The notes below the pieces were generated by a model that made no database searches, had not been told where the DNA came from, and saw only the letters and a program-made list of their open reading frames with translations. From Atlantibacter subterraneus (GTDB taxonomy: Bacteria > Pseudomonadota > Gammaproteobacteria > Enterobacterales > Enterobacteriaceae): DNA of 64,000 bases. The stretch is from the NCBI RefSeq assembly GCF_027853245.1, contig NZ_JAPTZM010000008.1. One strand, given 5' to 3'. Position numbers and translations under genes: made by a program. Within the stretch, counting starts at the first letter, position 1; each line of letters begins with the position of its first letter. Below, in pieces: positions 45,573-55,076 of the stretch.

Positions 45573-46472
45573 TTAATTTATAATTATTAGTTTTGGATTT
45601 TCTTTTTGCCATTCATGTAAGGACTCATATAGTAGAGTCATTACAAAATTAGCTTTGCTATATGCAAGTCTTAACATTATCTCGACGCTTGATGCATCAT
45701 TCAAACTATCATTATTACTTCGCAAGCCTTTCTTGCATAAAATATATATTATTTCTGCCAAATCATGTCCATTTAACATTTCTAATTTTGCGTGATTGCA
45801 ATCTATGATTTCTAATAGTTTTTCCTTTATATAACTTCGTTGGGATATTTCTGCTCCACGATTTTTAGAATATTCTACAACTGAATTTATCAACTTATCA
45901 TGACCAAGATAAGTAAATGTCTTATCACATATAAATCCTTTGAATTTTAATATATTTCCATTAACACTAGCTGGTTTAAAAGATAGGCCTAGATTATATT
46001 TTTTATTCGCAAGTCTTAAGCAAGATAAAGGATAAGCCAGAGAATATATAAGTTCTTTAAAATCACCATATTTTTCTGAAAAGAGTTCTAGCTTTTCTCT
46101 ACTAACTATTTCTAACATAAAATCGTCAAATGCAGAACTATTTAAAATCATCCCTTCAGAATCATGGCAATCGGTTAGGAATAAATTCAGTTTATAATTA
46201 CTATCAAATTTTTCGTTTCCATTTAGACGTATGAAATCAGCATCACGAATACCTATAACTCTGTCGTATTGCTGTTCCTGAAGAATAGAATACACTTCTC
46301 TCATTTTTTTCTTACCATACGTAACTTTTAGCTTTGCAATATTTCTATCTACTAGCTTCCCATATAATTTTATATCTTTTTCACCTTCTAATAATATATT
46401 TATACCTTCAAAACCTCTATCCAGGAGAATAGAGTTAGCTATGCGGGATGGTGTAATATGTTCTTGCATCAC
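45573..46472 (-). CDS. ariB: DUF4435 Toprim-type effector, PARIS AriB-like
   Basis: About 299 aa (GTG 46472 or the next codon ATG 46469). The N-terminal part has a Toprim-like layout: NILLEGEKDIKLYGKL (acidic E29/E31) and GIRDADF (D77/D79). The rest is helical and AT-rich. It overlaps the upstream ATPase by 4 nt (or fewer if ATG is used). In PARIS systems AriA (ATPase) holds AriB (DUF4435) and releases it when a phage antirestriction protein such as Ocr is sensed; free AriB cleaves host tRNA-Lys and stops growth. The family call rests on fold motifs, size and pairing, not on a database search. Another DUF4435/ATPase pair is the main alternative. Confidence 0.7.
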   Translation of the reverse strand: MMQEHITPSRIANSILLDRGFEGINILLEGEKDIKLYGKLVDRNIAKLKVTYGKKKMREVYSILQEQQYDRVIGIRDADFIRLNGNEKFDSNYKLNLFLTDCHDSEGMILNSSAFDDFMLEIVSREKLELFSEKYGDFKELIYSLAYPLSCLRLANKKYNLGLSFKPASVNGNILKFKGFICDKTFTYLGHDKLINSVVEYSKNRGAEISQRSYIKEKLLEIIDCNHAKLEMLNGHDLAEIIYILCKKGLRSNNDSLNDASSVEIMLRLAYSKANFVMTLLYESLHEWQKENPKLIIIN

Positions 46473-47845
46473 TCAATACCTAATAATTCTACTTTTAGAT
46501 CCCAGTTTTCATCAATAATATCTGGAGAATGCGTGGCTATAACAATTGAAACATCATTGAGTGATGTGACTTCACGTAGATCTTTTATAAATTTATTTTG
46601 CCATGAAATATGCAGAGACAATTCAGGTTCATCGATCAAAATTACGTCATTCTTCTGAGAGTTGAAAATAAGTTTGAAGAAGAGAATTAGCTCATTTTGT
46701 TCGCCAGAAGAAAGCTTTGCAGCCGGAATTGTTTCATAGCTACCATCTGTATTTTTCACTACAGTCGAGCGAAAAACAAGACCTTCTCCCTGTTTGATTT
46801 CAAGTTTTTTGTGTTTAAAACGTTTATTAATTATGCTTTTGAATAAAATTATTTTTGAGGAAATCTCTTCATATGGATCTAGTTTTTTATGACTATCGTC
46901 AATATATAACTTCAATACATTGATTAGATCTTTTTGTTTATCATCAATTTTAAGAAGATCTGAATCACTGATCTTGACTGCTAGCCCAGCAGAAGAAAAT
47001 AGTTTTCGCCTATTATCTAATTTAGCCAATGCTTTTTTTAAATCATCAAATGAATCGAGTGAACCTTGTCTAAGTTTTTTTACCAATCTATTTGGATACG
47101 AGCTATCAAGCTCAGATGCAACTAATGTAGAGTTGTTTCCAGCGCGAGAAATCATTTTCTTTAATTCTTCGGAGCATCGACTTAAACTATTTACATAAGA
47201 ATCACTACCGATTTCTTTTGCTGTGATTATTCTCTGTGTTTCAATTAACTTTACCTTAATATGTTCAATTCCATCAATGAACCATTTTGGGAAGTCTATT
47301 CCTGGTTCAGAATTCTGTTCGAGAAATAGTTTGCGTCGAAAGTTTTTTTCTACTAATTTTCTGTATTCGTATTCTTTCCTTAAGTCAAGGTGCTTGCTAT
47401 ATAATTCAAGGTCATTTTGAGATACATCATGGAAATCTAATTCCCACTCCATTTCTGCCATTCGGCGATGCATCATCTCTCTTTCTGATAACCTCATTGC
47501 TCGCCTATAGTTATCATTTTCTTGATATATTTTATGAAGTTTTGGTTTCTGTACTGGTTTTAATAATGAATCTCTACTGATAAATAATACACAGTTTTCA
47601 GATTTTAAATTTTTAGTTAATTTCCATATATCACCATTATCAAAGACAAGTGAAAACTCTTCAAAGTCTAATGCTCTGAAAAAATCATATCTTTTGTCAA
47701 ATAAAGCACTTACGGCCTCAAGTATTCTTGTTTTACCTAGTCCGTTCTCACCTATAATAATGGTTATCCCACTATCTTTATTTAATGGAACATCGTGGTT
47801 GAATACCCCAAAAAGTGATTTGACGGTTATTCGGCTAAGCCTCAT
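46469..47845 (-). CDS. ariA: ABC/SMC-type ATPase, PARIS AriA-like
   Basis: 458 aa. Walker A GENGLGKT (32-39), ABC signature LSSGEQ (378-383), Walker B DVILIDEPE (~400-408) and a switch histidine THSPDI (438-443): an AAA_15/AAA_21 ATPase with a helical, charged middle region. This matches the sensor-ATPase of PARIS in length and gene order. It starts 21 bp after mrr with AAGGAA upstream, and its TGA overlaps the ariB start. It is strongly AT-rich compared with dptFGH and dndBCDE, so it was probably acquired separately. It could instead be a Septu- or OLD-like ATPase. Confidence 0.7.
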   Translation of the reverse strand: MRLSRITVKSLFGVFNHDVPLNKDSGITIIIGENGLGKTRILEAVSALFDKRYDFFRALDFEEFSLVFDNGDIWKLTKNLKSENCVLFISRDSLLKPVQKPKLHKIYQENDNYRRAMRLSEREMMHRRMAEMEWELDFHDVSQNDLELYSKHLDLRKEYEYRKLVEKNFRRKLFLEQNSEPGIDFPKWFIDGIEHIKVKLIETQRIITAKEIGSDSYVNSLSRCSEELKKMISRAGNNSTLVASELDSSYPNRLVKKLRQGSLDSFDDLKKALAKLDNRRKLFSSAGLAVKISDSDLLKIDDKQKDLINVLKLYIDDSHKKLDPYEEISSKIILFKSIINKRFKHKKLEIKQGEGLVFRSTVVKNTDGSYETIPAAKLSSGEQNELILFFKLIFNSQKNDVILIDEPELSLHISWQNKFIKDLREVTSLNDVSIVIATHSPDIIDENWDLKVELLGIE

Positions 47846-47866
47846 ATTACATTCCTTAATTTTAAT

Positions 47867-48688
47867 TTAAATGTCAAAAAAATTCTTATCCAATTCATAT
47901 ATCTCATATGTATTAACTTTAGCGACCCCCATGCCATTTTGCACTAAATGATCACATAATTGTACACCGTCAATTAATGTTATTGTCATACCTTGTGCTT
48001 TTGCAGCACTATTTTTTGCCTGTTCGGTAAAGAAAGAAGAAGAGAAAAAGACACCTTTATGCGCACCTTTTTGGTTCATCGAACCAATAAACTCACGTAT
48101 CTCGCTTGGCGGAACCTTTTTACTATTATATCTTTTGGCTTGAATATATATTTTTTCTAACCCTAATTTATCTTCATTTATGATACCATCAATTCCTTCA
48201 TCTCCAGCCCCGCCAATTACTTGACCAGCCTTGGAGTCATCCCAGCCATATCCCATCCTTAATAGGAGGGACACTACTAATCTTTCGAAAAAAGCAGGAT
48301 CAGAAGTGTTGATTACGTCAAGAAGCTGAGTTTTTATACTATTTAAATGCTCAACATATTTGGCATGTATTATTTCTTCAGGTAAGTGGTCTTTTGTCGT
48401 TTTTTCCGTTTTTGTAATTTCTATCTTTGATAGCTGGCCTTTCCATAAGTCATATAATGGTTTTGATTGACCTATTGATTTTACTTCAACAAATATTTTT
48501 CGTGGCGAGGCACTTGGGAAGTCAATACCATAACAATGCTTCCGGATTTCACCTCTAACAACTGCTACTGGATCTTTTGCCCCAAATGAATAATAATTGT
48601 TATTTATAATACGATCATAAATATCTTTATGCGATAAAGGATTATCATACTCTTTTAATACAGTAATGATGGCTTCAATAATCGTCAT
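47867..48688 (-). CDS. HARE-HTH/Mrr-type restriction endonuclease
   Basis: 273 aa. Residues ~2-75 form a HARE-HTH winged-helix domain (AIITVLKEYDNPLSHKDIYDRI), a fold proposed to read modified DNA or chromatin. Residues ~130-260 are an Mrr-type PD-(D/E)xK nuclease: E135, GDEGIDG with D167, and QAK (Q183, K185). Such proteins are type IV-like enzymes cutting modified DNA. It overlaps the dptH stop by 4 nt (ATGA), so it is made with the phosphorothioation restriction complex. It is AT-rich, like ariAB. Whether it targets phosphorothioate, methylated or other phage DNA cannot be read from the sequence. Confidence 0.85.
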   Translation of the reverse strand: MTIIEAIITVLKEYDNPLSHKDIYDRIINNNYYSFGAKDPVAVVRGEIRKHCYGIDFPSASPRKIFVEVKSIGQSKPLYDLWKGQLSKIEITKTEKTTKDHLPEEIIHAKYVEHLNSIKTQLLDVINTSDPAFFERLVVSLLLRMGYGWDDSKAGQVIGGAGDEGIDGIINEDKLGLEKIYIQAKRYNSKKVPPSEIREFIGSMNQKGAHKGVFFSSSFFTEQAKNSAAKAQGMTITLIDGVQLCDHLVQNGMGVAKVNTYEIYELDKNFFDI

Positions 48689-51600
48689 TTAACCAACTCC
48701 CAAAATGCCTTATCACGCATCTTATTGACTTTTTTATCCCCATCTATATACAGACTAAAATGCTTCTCAAGCTGCCTAATCTGCCCCATCAGAGACTCCT
48801 GCTCGCCTTTATCATCAATGTTAAATACGGCCTTGATATCAGCATTCTTGATCTCAGAAACTCGATGAATTACCCAGGTCAGAATATAAGAAGCATAATT
48901 ATTCTCGCCTGTTTTAAAGTGAGTAATTTCTTGTGTTGATAGGATCGCCCCTACACCATATTCACGGCCTTCTTTAAGGATTTTACGCAAGCTGGCAAAA
49001 TCCTGGCGCATAAAGTTATCGGCTTCATCAACCAGAATCATTTTGGTTAACTGGCGATAATCACCTCGCACCATCGGTTTCCCACGCTTTTGCATCTGCG
49101 CATAAAAAAGATCCAGTGTCAGTGCAACTACCAGGTTTTGAATCTCTGATGGATAACCAGCGAGTTCGATTACTGTGACGCCATCAACCAGATCGTACAA
49201 ACTGGTCATCTTCTCTGGATCCGTTTCAAAAATCTGGAAACCAGCCAGATTATAAAGTGCAGCATATAATGAATCTTCGTCGACCTTCTCTTGTGCCAGG
49301 TACTGCTGCCACACATCTTCAATAGTCGGTGCTACACGATTCCATGTTGCTCGATCATGAGGCACTATTCCTGCTAAGTCATAGCACTCCATTATTAGCG
49401 TAACCAGCTTCATGCGTTGTTTTACGCCAAGGTTATACGCTTTGCCCATCGTTTCAGCGAATGCCATGGCCGTATGCCTCGGTAACATGGGCATATCACC
49501 AAATAACGATAACGGATTGTAAGGTAACAACGATAGCTGATACCTCTTAGCTCCCGTAGCTTCCAGAAACGCATCATCCACATAGTCGGATTTATAGTCG
49601 AAGATCAACAAGCCAATCGGTTTACCATCAACGTTGCAGGACTGATTGCGCATCAGTTGCGTAACCAGCGATTTAGTAAACTGGGTTTTCCCGGTGCCCA
49701 TTGTTCCAATAATGCCGGTATTAGTATTCATGAACTTAGCGGTGTTGGTTGGTTCCCAGTACAATGGATTCTGACGCACAGCATCATGACCAAACAAGAT
49801 CTGTAATGGTGTATTGCTGACATTACTGGGGGTTAGTGCCGATGCTTCAGGTTGTGGAAGCTCCAGCGCAGAAATGGGCGGCGGCTCAGTTGTTGTTGCT
49901 ACCTGTACTGGGTGTGAAGAATTGACATCACACTCTGGTTTGAGCAGATATTTTTCCGGCACCCGATAGCGTTCAGCTAGTGGAGGTTGATCACCTTGTG
50001 CTGCAATTAACGATGGAAGCAATGAATAGGGGATTTCGATCTGTAGAATATTCTCTGCCGTTTCTTTATAAGAGAGATCAAAACAGGTTCCGCTGTCAAC
50101 ATGAGCTACCACAAAGCCTTCTGCATAATCAGCAAGCTCACCTAACTGATAGTCGCCAGTGAGCCACCATTCACGTCGTTCCAGCAGAGGAGATAGCTTG
50201 TCGTTATCCAGTACACCATACAGACGCAACTTCTCTACCTGCATTAATACCTGGCGGATAAAAAGTGCCCGGTATAGTTGTGATGCCAGAGTTTGTGGCC
50301 CAAGAATATCTTGCTGTAAATAGCGTTTTAGCTCGCGGGCCTGCTGCCCCGCATGGTTGTAATCGGGGCGAGCTCCTGTTTTTACTTCAAGTGGTAACAG
50401 ATACAGGTTGTTATCTTTGAAGCCGACAAAGAGCACATCGTCAGAGATCGCTCCTTTCTGATAACCCTGTAAATGGCGCGATAAATCGCTTTCTTTCATT
50501 CTCAGCCCGACGTTGCCGGACACGCGGATCATCTCAGCTACTGACAGTGGGATCCAGCAAATATCTGACTGGAGCAGCATAGACTGTACGAATTTGTATG
50601 CACCGATAATGCCGTGTTTTTCTTTGCGCTCCTTTTCATTTGAACGCAACATTTTCAACAGCCACTCACCGTTAAAGGCATTAAATTCAGCAAGTAGTTG
50701 CTGGCTATCAACGGTGGATTGTCCTGTTTGAAGGAGACGCAGGAACAACTCAACCTGTTTTGTGACGGTTACGGCGTCATAACCAGCACAACTGGTGTAC
50801 TGGTCAGAGTAATGAATTAGTACGACATCTTTTTGACTAGTAAAGAAATCGAGTGTGACCTTAGGGTCGATAATTGTGGTCCAGAGAGAGCTATCATAAG
50901 AGCGATTCAGCAGTTGCTTAAAGTTACCGCTGACAGCCAGACTAATTCCCTGACCGTGATACTGGCTGTTGCTCTGCCGTGCCGGTTGCCACAGACAGCC
51001 TAACAAGCGGGCGAGACGCAGGGCGCAAGACGATTCAGTATCGACATTACGCAGACCAAACGCGGTAAAGTAAGCATCGCCTTGTGTTTCAGCCCCTTCG
51101 CCTGCAATCAAGCCATGACATAAAACCCCGCTGGCAGCATCCTCAATGCGAATTTGGCGGCAATCAACCGGTGCGGTGTTGGTGAAAAATGCGAGATGGG
51201 CGTAAGCCAGTTGATCGCTTTCCGGTGGCAGGATAAATTTGCTGAATGTTAAGCGACTGCGAAGCAGATCGATCAACACATCGGCTTCAGAACGCCACGC
51301 ACCGCTGTTCAGACCAAGATCATTTTTAAGTTGTTCATAGCTGCCGCTTTCGGCAAAGCGGTCAAAGGCATTGGGTAGCAGACGTTCGTCATAGCAGTTT
51401 ACGTGTATCGAAATTGCGTTATCTTTTTCCTGCTTAAAATAATCTACCAGTCCCAAGAATAGCTCTCTGGCTTCTCCCATATTAATAGCATTAATAACCA
51501 GGGCATTATTTCCTGCACTCTGGAACAGCCGAGAATAGGCATCTGTAAATTCGTTTAGCTTGTCTTTCACCAGACGCTTAACATATTCGTGGCTCATCTG

Positions 51601-53766
51601 GCGCTGGGGAACAATATCTATCCAGAAGCGGTTTTCTACCATCGGTTGTAACTGTGCGTATTCATGTTCGCTATGATACACAAATGGCATTAGGCCAGAG
51701 ACGACCAGACGATCTAGAGTAATCTCTGGTAATGAAGCGAAGGAAGCTGATGTGGGGTATCCGGGCTCGGCGATAATAGTTTCAGCTAGCTGTAAATGAT
51801 AAGCCATTACCAATGGGTGCAGAGGCGAGAGACGTTCATAATCGTCGCCGCGGCAAATCCCCAGATGTAACAGACGTTTTTCCTGGATGGTTAATGCTCT
51901 GCTTAGACTGATTTGCTGTAATGCCTGTTCAAAAGTAGCGATCATGTGACTGACTAATACACGATATTCCGCTGACCATGACACCAGACTCGGCAGGGTA
52001 TTTCGACGTTGATAGTAAACGAACAATTGGTGGTACGCATTATGGAGGTCGGGATAGCTCGCCAGAAGCTCATCCAGTGCAAACTCACTACCATTACTAC
52101 CATTACTACCATTACTGCCAGTGCTGAGCAGATTACGCTCGATCAGGGCGTACTCTTGCATAAGCAACTGCTGGCGAACACCAACCACATTATGTTCGAT
52201 ATTGTCCAGGATGACGCGACCTTTCAACTTGTTCCAAGTTGCATTCCCTTCTTCTTTAAAGAGTTTATTGAAACGACCCTGATCAAAAAGCAGAGGCAGG
52301 GTTAATCCTTCCTCTGCTCCTGGACCTTCGATGTTAAACAGTAAACGGGAGTCACCTGAAATCAAGGTAAATTTGATCAGCTCACTTTGATTCGCCAGCG
52401 TTTCAAAATTAACGAGTGCATAATGGCGGCAATCAACATCATCACTTTCTTCATCAAGTAAACAGGTCTTGTCGCCGAGCTCTGCAATACGTAACTCATT
52501 ATCTTCCAGTTGCAGAGTTAATTGACCTTTACCAGGTTCAATACGATAACAATGCTGGATTTCATTAAGCCAGAATTGCCCTTGTTCAACTAACAGCAGG
52601 CGAAACTTGTACTCTTCTGCTGAGTTATTGCGGTTAATGATTTCGAGGCTAAAGAAGCAGGGCCGACCATCAAAAGGCACTGATGCCAGTATCTTAGAGT
52701 TTCTCCCCCCGAGCCGGCTAGTACGCCAGAATCGTTCTTTCTGTAACGGACGATGATGAGCAATTTTTACCTGATTGTCCTGAAGGTCGTTACCCTGGAA
52801 GATAAACTCCAGCTCAACTTGTGACTGCCCCGGTAGAACCTGAACCAGGACACTGATATCTCGTTTACCTGCTTTACTGGTGCTTTTGGCTCTTTGCCAG
52901 ACCTCACCGTTTTCAGCAGTAATGTTTTCCAACACCAGTTTCTGTTCACTGTTTTGTGCTTTTTCATTCAGGTAGACGGAGAAATCAAGTTCACGCCAGT
53001 CGTCATTGTCAACGAAATGCTCCTGAATGAATTTTGCACTAAATTCAGTTAGTACATTCTCCAGTTGCCCGCTGTAGCGTTCAACACTGTCCTCTATCTG
53101 GCGATATAATTTTTGGTTTTCATTGAGCCGGGCACGTAACTGCTTATCACTAAAATTCAGCAGGTTATTATCGTTGAATAACTTTAGCTCTGAGAAATCG
53201 AGATTGCCGTCGTCCAGCAGACGGTATAACGATGAAAATCCAAAAACCGTTGCGCCTTCATCCAGTATTGTTGTCAACTGATCACCCAGCAAACAGCGGG
53301 ATACTTGAGAACGGGCGCTGTCCGTTGTGATTAACTTTTCGAGCTGGTGACGAAAGGTTTCTGGATGCCAGATAGCATCCGGTGCAGCGACATCTTTGGT
53401 ACTATTGAGTAAGGTATCCAGCATGCTGTTGTGGATAATCAATAACGCTGTCTGGGCAAAAATGCCATTGCGGCCAGAAACTTGATCGCGTAAATGAGAG
53501 ATATAGTTTTCTGTGAATGCAGGGGGAGTGGTGCCGTGCAGTACTGGAATAAGCTGGATATTATTACATTGGACGTAGTTAAGATATTGCCCCGGTGCAA
53601 TTTCTAGTTTATTTCCATTCGCTAAAGAGTCGAAAGCCTTCCAGAGCTTTAAGGCGTTATCCGGATCGGGAGATTTAAACTGGTAGCGCTCACCAGGCTG
53701 GATGATGCTGCTAACCCATTCAATGAAGGTTTCTGCCAGATAGGTTTCATACTGTTTTACGGACAT
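48685..53766 (-). CDS. dptH: Phosphorothioation-dependent restriction ATPase DptH (DndH)
   Basis: About 1693 aa, the large subunit of the DptFGH restriction machine, which attacks DNA lacking the phosphorothioate mark. The C-terminal HerA/FtsK-like domain has Walker A GTMGTGKT (~1350) and Walker B MILVDEADNF (~1580). The N-terminal ~1300 residues have no domain I can name. I prefer ATG 53766 (MSVKQYETYLAE) with GGAG upstream; GTG 53787 is also possible. It overlaps dptG by 20 nt (41 nt if GTG). An in-frame run Gly-Ser-Asn x3 is encoded by a 9-bp tandem repeat (52087-52113). Confidence 0.93.
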   Translation of the reverse strand: MSVKQYETYLAETFIEWVSSIIQPGERYQFKSPDPDNALKLWKAFDSLANGNKLEIAPGQYLNYVQCNNIQLIPVLHGTTPPAFTENYISHLRDQVSGRNGIFAQTALLIIHNSMLDTLLNSTKDVAAPDAIWHPETFRHQLEKLITTDSARSQVSRCLLGDQLTTILDEGATVFGFSSLYRLLDDGNLDFSELKLFNDNNLLNFSDKQLRARLNENQKLYRQIEDSVERYSGQLENVLTEFSAKFIQEHFVDNDDWRELDFSVYLNEKAQNSEQKLVLENITAENGEVWQRAKSTSKAGKRDISVLVQVLPGQSQVELEFIFQGNDLQDNQVKIAHHRPLQKERFWRTSRLGGRNSKILASVPFDGRPCFFSLEIINRNNSAEEYKFRLLLVEQGQFWLNEIQHCYRIEPGKGQLTLQLEDNELRIAELGDKTCLLDEESDDVDCRHYALVNFETLANQSELIKFTLISGDSRLLFNIEGPGAEEGLTLPLLFDQGRFNKLFKEEGNATWNKLKGRVILDNIEHNVVGVRQQLLMQEYALIERNLLSTGSNGSNGSNGSEFALDELLASYPDLHNAYHQLFVYYQRRNTLPSLVSWSAEYRVLVSHMIATFEQALQQISLSRALTIQEKRLLHLGICRGDDYERLSPLHPLVMAYHLQLAETIIAEPGYPTSASFASLPEITLDRLVVSGLMPFVYHSEHEYAQLQPMVENRFWIDIVPQRQMSHEYVKRLVKDKLNEFTDAYSRLFQSAGNNALVINAINMGEARELFLGLVDYFKQEKDNAISIHVNCYDERLLPNAFDRFAESGSYEQLKNDLGLNSGAWRSEADVLIDLLRSRLTFSKFILPPESDQLAYAHLAFFTNTAPVDCRQIRIEDAASGVLCHGLIAGEGAETQGDAYFTAFGLRNVDTESSCALRLARLLGCLWQPARQSNSQYHGQGISLAVSGNFKQLLNRSYDSSLWTTIIDPKVTLDFFTSQKDVVLIHYSDQYTSCAGYDAVTVTKQVELFLRLLQTGQSTVDSQQLLAEFNAFNGEWLLKMLRSNEKERKEKHGIIGAYKFVQSMLLQSDICWIPLSVAEMIRVSGNVGLRMKESDLSRHLQGYQKGAISDDVLFVGFKDNNLYLLPLEVKTGARPDYNHAGQQARELKRYLQQDILGPQTLASQLYRALFIRQVLMQVEKLRLYGVLDNDKLSPLLERREWWLTGDYQLGELADYAEGFVVAHVDSGTCFDLSYKETAENILQIEIPYSLLPSLIAAQGDQPPLAERYRVPEKYLLKPECDVNSSHPVQVATTTEPPPISALELPQPEASALTPSNVSNTPLQILFGHDAVRQNPLYWEPTNTAKFMNTNTGIIGTMGTGKTQFTKSLVTQLMRNQSCNVDGKPIGLLIFDYKSDYVDDAFLEATGAKRYQLSLLPYNPLSLFGDMPMLPRHTAMAFAETMGKAYNLGVKQRMKLVTLIMECYDLAGIVPHDRATWNRVAPTIEDVWQQYLAQEKVDEDSLYAALYNLAGFQIFETDPEKMTSLYDLVDGVTVIELAGYPSEIQNLVVALTLDLFYAQMQKRGKPMVRGDYRQLTKMILVDEADNFMRQDFASLRKILKEGREYGVGAILSTQEITHFKTGENNYASYILTWVIHRVSEIKNADIKAVFNIDDKGEQESLMGQIRQLEKHFSLYIDGDKKVNKMRDKAFWELVK
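52087..52113. repeat. 9-bp tandem repeat inside dptH
   Basis: Three exact copies of ACTACCATT in a row, plus a partial fourth. On the coding strand each copy adds Gly-Ser-Asn, so changes in copy number would keep the frame and only alter a linker. Confidence 0.85.
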
Positions 53767-55072
53767 ATACGGCGTCTCCACTGTCACTCATTCTCTCCAC
53801 ATTCCCCATGCGTTCATAAAACGCAACCAGCATTTGTGTAGACTGGTTATCCAGATAAAATCCGCGTTGCTCAAAACCACGTAGCAGCTCATGCAGCCGG
53901 AGTTTTTTGTTTTTACCCACGGTAAGGTTAGTTAGTAGCAGTAGTCGATCCTGGTTCAGTACCAGCACTTTCCCCGCTCGGCCACGAACCTGAATGAAGT
54001 CAGTGCAAATCTGGCTTTCCAGCTCGTTGATGTATTTTCGATTTACCGCCGCTCGCTCGGTTTTTTTACCCTGAAACTGTTCAACGGCAACAGATAACAG
54101 CTGTTTAAAGGCATCTTCCAGGTTTGTAGCACGATCGCGTTCAGGAAGATCTCGCTCCTCCTTACTAATGAACTTCTGTATATAATCATTGAGTTCATTC
54201 AGTAATCGATTCGATGTGTCTGAATAACCTAAACAATCTTGATATACCTGCCAAAGAGGGCGTTTTTCCTCACCTTTTACTTGTAATACCTCTAATGCAG
54301 AGAGAACAGGGAACAATTTTTCACTTTGACGGGCAAACCACTTATAGCCGAAGAGTTTTATTTTATCTCGTTCGGAGCTAGCTTTTTCAGTATCGAGGAT
54401 AAAGAACAGTGATTTACTCTGCGGCTCGCCGTCTTGCCAATTGTCCAGATTGAGCGCCAGTTGTGCGCACCAACTAAAGGCATACAAACGTAGAGTATTG
54501 GTCAGTTCCTGCAAAAGATATTGCGGATGCTCTGCCAGAAACGCCAAATCAGATTGAAAACACGTTACCAGATAGGGTAAATAAGGTTGTTCTTTTGCAA
54601 ATGGCCCCTCTCCCAGTCGGACTAATTTCTTGTTGAGCTTATTCAGCATCTCTTTTTCAATAAAATTCAACTTATCTTGTATCGGGTTATTAAGGCTAAA
54701 ACCTCGCATCAGATTGGCAAACAGAGTTCCAAGGCGTTTGTCGGCTGTAGAACCTGTGCTTATCTTTTCACCATCAAACTGAGCGTGGAACAGCAAAAAC
54801 AGGGGGGAGACACGAAAAATATCCTGACTGGAAAAATACATCCGTTCCAGCACGGACAAGAACGCGGGTTCATCGATCAATATTTGCAGATGAGTTTTAC
54901 AATCCTCGCGAAACTGCTCGAGACTGTAAGTATTGATTTTATACTTCACGGCATAGCTCAGTACTAAACCTGTGACGATTTGCCAGTCAATATTGTTATT
55001 CTTATTACGTATTGGAAGGTAGCTATCCAGCTGGTTATTACCAACTTTTAAGTTTTCTGCAATGGGATACAT
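53747..55072 (-). CDS. dptG: Phosphorothioation-dependent restriction protein DptG (DndG)
   Basis: 441 aa, mostly helical, with no P-loop or nuclease motif visible. It is called DptG by its place between dptF and dptH, by its length, and by general resemblance to the family (MYPIAENLKVGNNQLDSYLPIRNK at the start, recognised as a whole). It begins 4 bp after dptF and overlaps dptH. It is thought to be needed for restriction by the FGH complex, but its biochemical role is not settled. Confidence 0.88.
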   Translation of the reverse strand: MYPIAENLKVGNNQLDSYLPIRNKNNNIDWQIVTGLVLSYAVKYKINTYSLEQFREDCKTHLQILIDEPAFLSVLERMYFSSQDIFRVSPLFLLFHAQFDGEKISTGSTADKRLGTLFANLMRGFSLNNPIQDKLNFIEKEMLNKLNKKLVRLGEGPFAKEQPYLPYLVTCFQSDLAFLAEHPQYLLQELTNTLRLYAFSWCAQLALNLDNWQDGEPQSKSLFFILDTEKASSERDKIKLFGYKWFARQSEKLFPVLSALEVLQVKGEEKRPLWQVYQDCLGYSDTSNRLLNELNDYIQKFISKEERDLPERDRATNLEDAFKQLLSVAVEQFQGKKTERAAVNRKYINELESQICTDFIQVRGRAGKVLVLNQDRLLLLTNLTVGKNKKLRLHELLRGFEQRGFYLDNQSTQMLVAFYERMGNVERMSDSGDAVYVRKTV

Positions 55073-55076
55073 GATG

